Below are positions 7,185-10,751 of a stretch of 10,751 nucleotides of DNA, piece by piece; within the stretch, counting starts at the first letter, position 1; each line of letters opens with the position of its first letter. The stretch comes from Melampsora larici-populina 98AG31. Lineage: Eukaryota > Basidiomycota > Pucciniomycetes > Pucciniales > Melampsoraceae. Where the stretch lies: positions 49,772 through 60,522 of the forward strand of contig NW_006768823.1 of the NCBI RefSeq assembly GCF_000204055.1, given 5' to 3'. The notes under the pieces are model-generated. The model was not told the DNA's origin, did not search any database, and worked only from the letters and a program-made list of their open reading frames with translations. Made by a program: the position numbers and the translations under genes.

Positions 7185-9713
7185 TCATATATTCCCCCAT
7201 CGGTTTGTTGCAGTGAAACCCAATTTTACAAGCCATTTTTTTGCAGATGTGAGCCCCAAATTCTCACACCAATTGTTGCATTTGTGCTGAGTTAAAAACA
7301 TCTTCCTCCCATCAAAACCCAAATTTCCGCTGCCAAAAGATTTGCTGCATTGAAGAAACATTGATTAGAAAGATTCTTGTTGATAAAGGGCTGTAATGCA
7401 CCACTTACTCAAGATCAATGAAAGCTGGGTCGGTAAGTGTACAACCCACACCTTGTAAATCACAAATGAAAGAACAGCCATTGTTTTCCTCCAAGTCTTC
7501 ATGAACAAGTGCATGAAGCATTTCATGCGTCTGAGTACTTTGATCTGGCTTTGAAGTGAAGTCATTGTTTCCGACATATTTGACATACTCACCCTCAATC
7601 TTTTCTTCAAAGAGCCAGAAAGAAGTGCAATCATCATCCACATCCATCGGTTGTTTGGTCCTCGCAGCCTGAACAACCCAACTCTTTACAATCTAGTTTT
7701 CAAAGAACATGAATACAAAGTCAGGTTTTTCATTGATGGCAAATAAAAAAGGGTACACAAACCCTTAAGCTTTTGACTAGCTCCCTGTCAAGAGACGTGA
7801 ATTTCTTGTTACACAAGACCTTTGATTTGAAACGATCAATCACAGATTCAGCATGGATATATGACTGTGATTGAACCTTATAGTATTCCAATGGGCAATC
7901 ATCGCTTCAAGACTGTTTAGCAACAACATGATGGACATGATCATCAATTAGCAACTCTGCTTCGTAGCAGTTCATGTTTCGGCCAGATCCAATACATTCT
8001 CCTCTATCCACTCGGTAGGAGATTGGAGTTGATTTGAAGACTGTTTCATGATCCTTATTGATCAGTGAAAGAAGGTACCCTTCTCGCCAATTCAAGGTTA
8101 CACAAACAGGGTACGGAAGACTTCGCTTAGCTGGACCACCAAGCTTATGTGTATCAGCAAAACTTTCTAAAGTCATCACTAGAGAAGAAATCATCGGAAA
8201 GCATGAGAACTGGTGCAGATGGGTTCTATAATAAAGATGGTGAACTCACATTCATTATTGAGTAATTGGCCTACCAGAACATCATGGACCCTAAGCGTTA
8301 TTGAAGACAAATTTCTCACAGGATATTTGGAAACCTTACGCATTAAAACAAAATCAGAGACCTCATGAAGTTGATGTTGATATTGACCCGATCACTTACA
8401 TTCGCGTGATTGGCTTTATCGACTTCTTCAATGGACTCCTCCTCTTTGGCATCATCAGGCAAACTCGCTTCCAGTTGATCTACTTCTACAGAATCGACTC
8501 GATTGTGAGTGTCGTTTTGGTGGTCTGGCTGTATCAAGTGATCTTGAGCTATCAAGCGATTGGGCTCTTCTGTTGAATCAGATGAGTCTTTGTTGGTAAT
8601 TGCATTTGTAAGTTCAACTTCATCATCTCCTTCATCAGATAATTGATTCATTCGCTTGCGTTTTTGAGTGCGAGATCGAGAAGAGGTTTGTTCTGGCTCA
8701 GGAGACGATTCCGAGGTGTTGTTGGAATCACTTTCATCAGACACTCGCTTTCGCTTGCTCATTTGTCGTTTGGAAGACAGTTTTTTTGGCTCGGGAGATT
8801 CTGGTTGGAGGGCTACATATTTTTTCACATTGAATATCAGCCCAAATTTGGTCTTATGAAGCTTTTTTTCTTTCCGTGCAAGGACAAGTGATGATGCCAT
8901 GGACTCTTTTGAAACTGAAACCCCGTTTTCGGCGATACTACAGTACTTAGGTGAAAATTCTTGAGGAAGTCGGTGTAATTTCTTCAGCTGATCTTTGGAT
9001 GGGAATGACGAGGCATCGGCTTCTTCTTTGTAGTATGCATAAACATCGGACCCAAGCCGCCAGAACCAATCAGAGCTGTTCAGGTTGACTTTAAATTTAC
9101 GAGGTGTGAGACCATGATTGACGTTAGACTTGCCGATTCCACTGAGGTAAGTAAAATTCATTGAAATCTCGACTTCTGGATCTTCTTCCTCTATCGCCTC
9201 ATCTGTTTCTTTCTTTCTCCTGCCCTTTGGCTGACCAACAGTTCGCCTTCCTGATTGAGACGCACGAATAGAACCTTGAAGTTGTGAATTGAAAAGGTTT
9301 GAAGAACTATGAGACACGTAAGGAGTGACCCGAGATTGAGTTGTACCGATGGAAAAGGAGTTGGACTGCGTATTCAAAGGTGGTTTAGCGAGTAATCCAC
9401 CTTGAAAAAGCTCTTGTGGAAGATTTGACGCGCTGAAAGGTGGATTTATTGAAGAAGCTGGAACCGCCGCGGACGACATAAGCCTTGGATTTTGATTTGA
9501 GTTCTGATCATCAAGGCCCTTCTTGCATGGTTGGCATTGAGCGTCAGGAGAGTCAGGAAGAAAAGGAAAACACTTCCCGCAACCTGCACACTGAGGTATT
9601 TGGCAGGGTCCAGAGTCAGGATTTTGCTGTCTCGATTGGCATCGATCACATATGGATGTTGTCATTCTGGCAAATTGATTGCCACATCCTCGACATACTA
9701 TATCGTTATGCAT
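7185..9713 (-). CDS. Alpha-type protein kinase with N-terminal zinc-ribbon-like region; one in-frame TGA (possible pseudogene)
   Basis: Minus-strand exons are 9713-8400, 8209-7763, 7692-7409 and 7344-7185. Introns are 8399-8210 (GTAAGT...CCAG, 190 nt), 7762-7693 (GTTTGT, CTGAC branch, CTAG, 70 nt) and 7408-7345 (GTAAGT...GCAG, 64 nt). Phases all agree, giving 735 codons with the stop. Residues 7-63 hold two CxxC-CxxC modules (C7/C10-C22/C25 and C42/C45-C60/C63), likely zinc-binding. A Ser/Pro/Asn-rich linker and an acidic/basic region (KGRRKK, KRKR twice, EEE runs) follow, suggesting nuclear localisation. The alpha-kinase domain spans ~480-710. It has GSGRNMNCYEAEL, VVAK with K536 as the ATP-contact Lys, FWLFEEKIEGEYVKY, CDLQGVGCTLTDP (D665, Q667, D675), the FGSGNLG loop and the HKCNNWC zinc motif (H702, C704, C708). 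Such kinases phosphorylate Ser/Thr, and alpha-kinase genes are expanded in rust fungi. Codon 539 is TGA (7907-7909), three codons after the catalytic Lys. No splice option removes it, so translation would end before most of the catalytic core. Everything else is open, so the stop is recent, a sequencing error or read through. The first intron is the least certain part. Confidence 0.87.
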
Positions 9714-9738
9714 GTCAAATTTTCAGATAAGAACGAAA

Positions 9739-9840
9739 GATTTAGATTTAGATTTAGATAAACGAAAAGATTTATTTTATTCAACAAATTTTGAGGGAAG
9801 AAAGTCACAAGAGAACAGATTTATTTTATTGAACAAATTT
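9739..9840 (-). promoter_or_regulatory. Repeats in the kinase 5' flank, candidate promoter region
   Basis: A 24-bp direct repeat (AGATTTATTTTATT then AACAAATTT, one C/G difference) lies at 9768-9791 and 9817-9840, 49 bp apart. Three tandem GATTTA copies lie at 9739-9756, nearer the gene. All are 26-127 bp upstream of the kinase ATG at 9713. On the gene's strand the long repeat reads AATAAAATAAAT, which could serve as an AT-rich core promoter. Function is inferred from position only. Confidence 0.35.
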
Positions 9841-10152
9841 CTGAAGATACCTGAGCTCGCGATTTAACAGGTTTTCATGATACAAATATGTTTGAATGAA
9901 CATACCAAAAAGAACAGACTATTTACGTAAAGACTAGCAAACAACAGCGGAAGGAATAGAGAATGGAAGTCGACATAAAGTTACGTATTTCTTCCTACCA
10001 TACATAAAACTTTAATAATCTCTCGAGTTTGACCTTGAAAGACAGAAGATGTACTGTTGAATTGATGGGTGGTGGATGGGATCCTAATCAAAAAAAAACA
10101 AGTCGTTCCAGGTGCTATAATTCAATTCTTTCAAAAACTTCACAAAAATCAA
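9841..10152. other. Right subterminal noncoding region of the element
   Basis: No gene, RNA or strong repeat is visible between the kinase 5' flank and the right TIR. Short A-runs near 10090 and 10140-10157 lead into the TIR. Beyond 83 bp the sequence does not match the left subterminal region. Confidence 0.5.
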
Positions 10153-10235
10153 AAAAATCGAAAAACTGAAAATCGAAAAACTCAAAACTCAAAACTCAAA
10201 ACGAGTGGCGGAGACCTCACGTCTCGGCTTCGGTA
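10153..10235 (-). repeat. Right terminal inverted repeat (83 bp)
   Basis: It is the reverse complement of 3279-3361 with one mismatch. It ends GTCTCGGCTTCGGTA, mirroring the left end's start. It carries the same GAGAC/GTCTC stem-loop and CTCAAAA tandem repeats. It directly abuts the MITE-like element that begins at 10236. Confidence 0.92.
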
Positions 10236-10742
10236 AGAGAGGGACTTATACCTTATACCACATCTTTGGCGGATGAGCCGGAAACATTTGGCTGGGGACT
10301 TTTTCAACGCGCCATATCTGTGGATCCTGCAAACAAATGTCCTTGGGACCAAAGAAAAGAGCTATGCGCCTGCTTAATCTACACACATGTGTGTAGCCTA
10401 CATCTAATTTGATTGAGAACTCACGGAGCAATGCAATTGTGAAGTTTGCAAAAATCACCAAAATCGGACAGAAAGCTGTCCAGCCTGTCAAAAGCTCACA
10501 CCAAACGCGCTGAAATGTTACACAAAAACAATTTTTCAAGTCGGTTTTTAAGGGCTTCCCTGGCGGCAAAGAAGGGATTTGAAAAGATGTGCGTGTGTAG
10601 GATGATCAGGCGCAGAGGACTTTTCTTTGGTACAGAGGATATTTGTTTGTAGGCTATAGAGATATAGAAGATTGAAAAGGTGCCCAGCCAAATTTTTGCG
10701 GGTCATGCTCCACAGTTCCCTATCAGGTATAAGTCCCTCTCT
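10236..10742. mobile_element. MITE-like nonautonomous element, ~507 bp, with long diverged inverted arms
   Basis: The left end AGAGAGGGACTTATACC is repeated in inverse orientation at the right end (GGTATAAGTCCCTCTCT, ending 10742). The match continues inward for about 155 bp per arm (10236-~10390 against ~10588-10742) at perhaps 70% identity by eye. Shared blocks include TTTGGCTGGG, CAAACAAAT, ACCAAAGAAAAG, TGCGCCTG and CTACACAC. A perfect 18-bp palindrome (CTACACACATGTGTGTAG, 10379-10396) lies at the inner edge of the left arm. Frames inside are short and unrecognised. No clear target duplication is visible: left flank ...CGGTA, right flank CGACT.... The ends and arm divergence differ from the large element's TIR, so this is a separate and probably older family. 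The window stops 9 bp beyond it. Confidence 0.75.
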
Positions 10743-10751
10743 CGACTACTC

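Larger units (their letters stand above)
3279..10235. mobile_element. Candidate ~6.96-kb TIR DNA transposon carrying a DDE transposase and an alpha-kinase gene
   Basis: Two 83-bp sequences in inverted orientation (3279-3361 and 10153-10235) bound the segment and match at 82 of 83 positions. Inside are a complete DDE/integrase-core transposase gene on the plus strand and a convergent alpha-kinase gene on the minus strand. The left end cuts the KDZ reading frame, as expected for an insertion. Both outer ends are the dinucleotide TA, which could be a TA target duplication or part of the repeat; no longer duplication is visible. The right flank is not KDZ sequence but a MITE-like element, so the empty-site structure cannot be read from this window. 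Alternatives are a nested pair of elements, or two independent copies of a short repeat that happen to flank the genes. I favour a single element because the repeats are almost identical and a transposase lies between them. Confidence 0.7.

Noticed and set aside
7405..7407. TAA after the LTDP motif as the true end of the kinase
   Set aside because: It overlaps a GTAAGT donor. Splicing to the acceptor at 7345 adds the FGSGNLG and HxCxxxC motifs that normally end an alpha-kinase domain.
7692..7762. TAG stop and a frameshift in the kinase gene as extra disabling lesions
   Set aside because: Both fall inside a 70-nt intron with a GTTTGT donor, CTGAC branch site and CTAG acceptor. Splicing restores the frame, phase 0 to phase 0.
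8301..8891. Plus-strand open frames opposite kinase exon 1
   Set aside because: They are antisense shadows of the charged, low-complexity region of the kinase.
10246..10569. 107-codon minus-strand frame
   Set aside because: It lies inside the MITE-like inverted-repeat element, spans one arm and has no recognisable domain.
1..10751. CRISPR array, tRNA or rRNA genes
   Set aside because: No regularly spaced identical repeats with unique spacers, no convincing tRNA cloverleaf and no rRNA sequence were seen. The eukaryotic intron-containing genes also make CRISPR implausible.

Overview
The window reads as repeat-rich, AT-rich DNA from a basidiomycete fungus. Genes are split by short introns of 57-72 nt with GTAAGT-type donors and CTAAC/CTGAC branch sites, and one longer intron of 190 nt. 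A KDZ-type transposase with a CxC cysteine cluster and a fungal alpha-kinase gene together suggest a rust fungus (Pucciniales). That placement rests on recalled family distribution, not on a search.

Layout: (1) about 116-1235 is a degenerate tandem (satellite-like) array with units of roughly 175-200 bp. (2) 1996-3297 (+) is the 5' part of a KDZ transposase gene in three exons, cut off just after its DGNF motif. (3) 3279-10235 is flanked by 83-bp inverted repeats that match at 82 of 83 positions. I read this as one ~6.96 kb DNA transposon inserted into the KDZ gene. It holds an apparently intact two-exon DDE/integrase-core transposase (5080-6606, +, 484 aa) and, convergent to it, a four-exon alpha-kinase gene (9713 to 7185, -, 735 codons) with one in-frame TGA. 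(4) 10236-10742, directly against the right inverted repeat, is a ~507-bp MITE-like element with diverged inverted arms of ~155 bp.

The most notable feature is the association of a signalling-type protein kinase with a transposase between near-identical inverted repeats, which suggests a cargo-carrying transposon. A 23-bp minisatellite upstream of the transposase (4729-4886) looks derived from the element's own inverted-repeat sequence. The noncoding parts of the element (3362-4240, 4357-4728, 6607-7184, 9841-10152) show no recognisable gene.

Gene models come from hand translation and manual splice-site choice. Family assignments come from motif recognition, with no database search.
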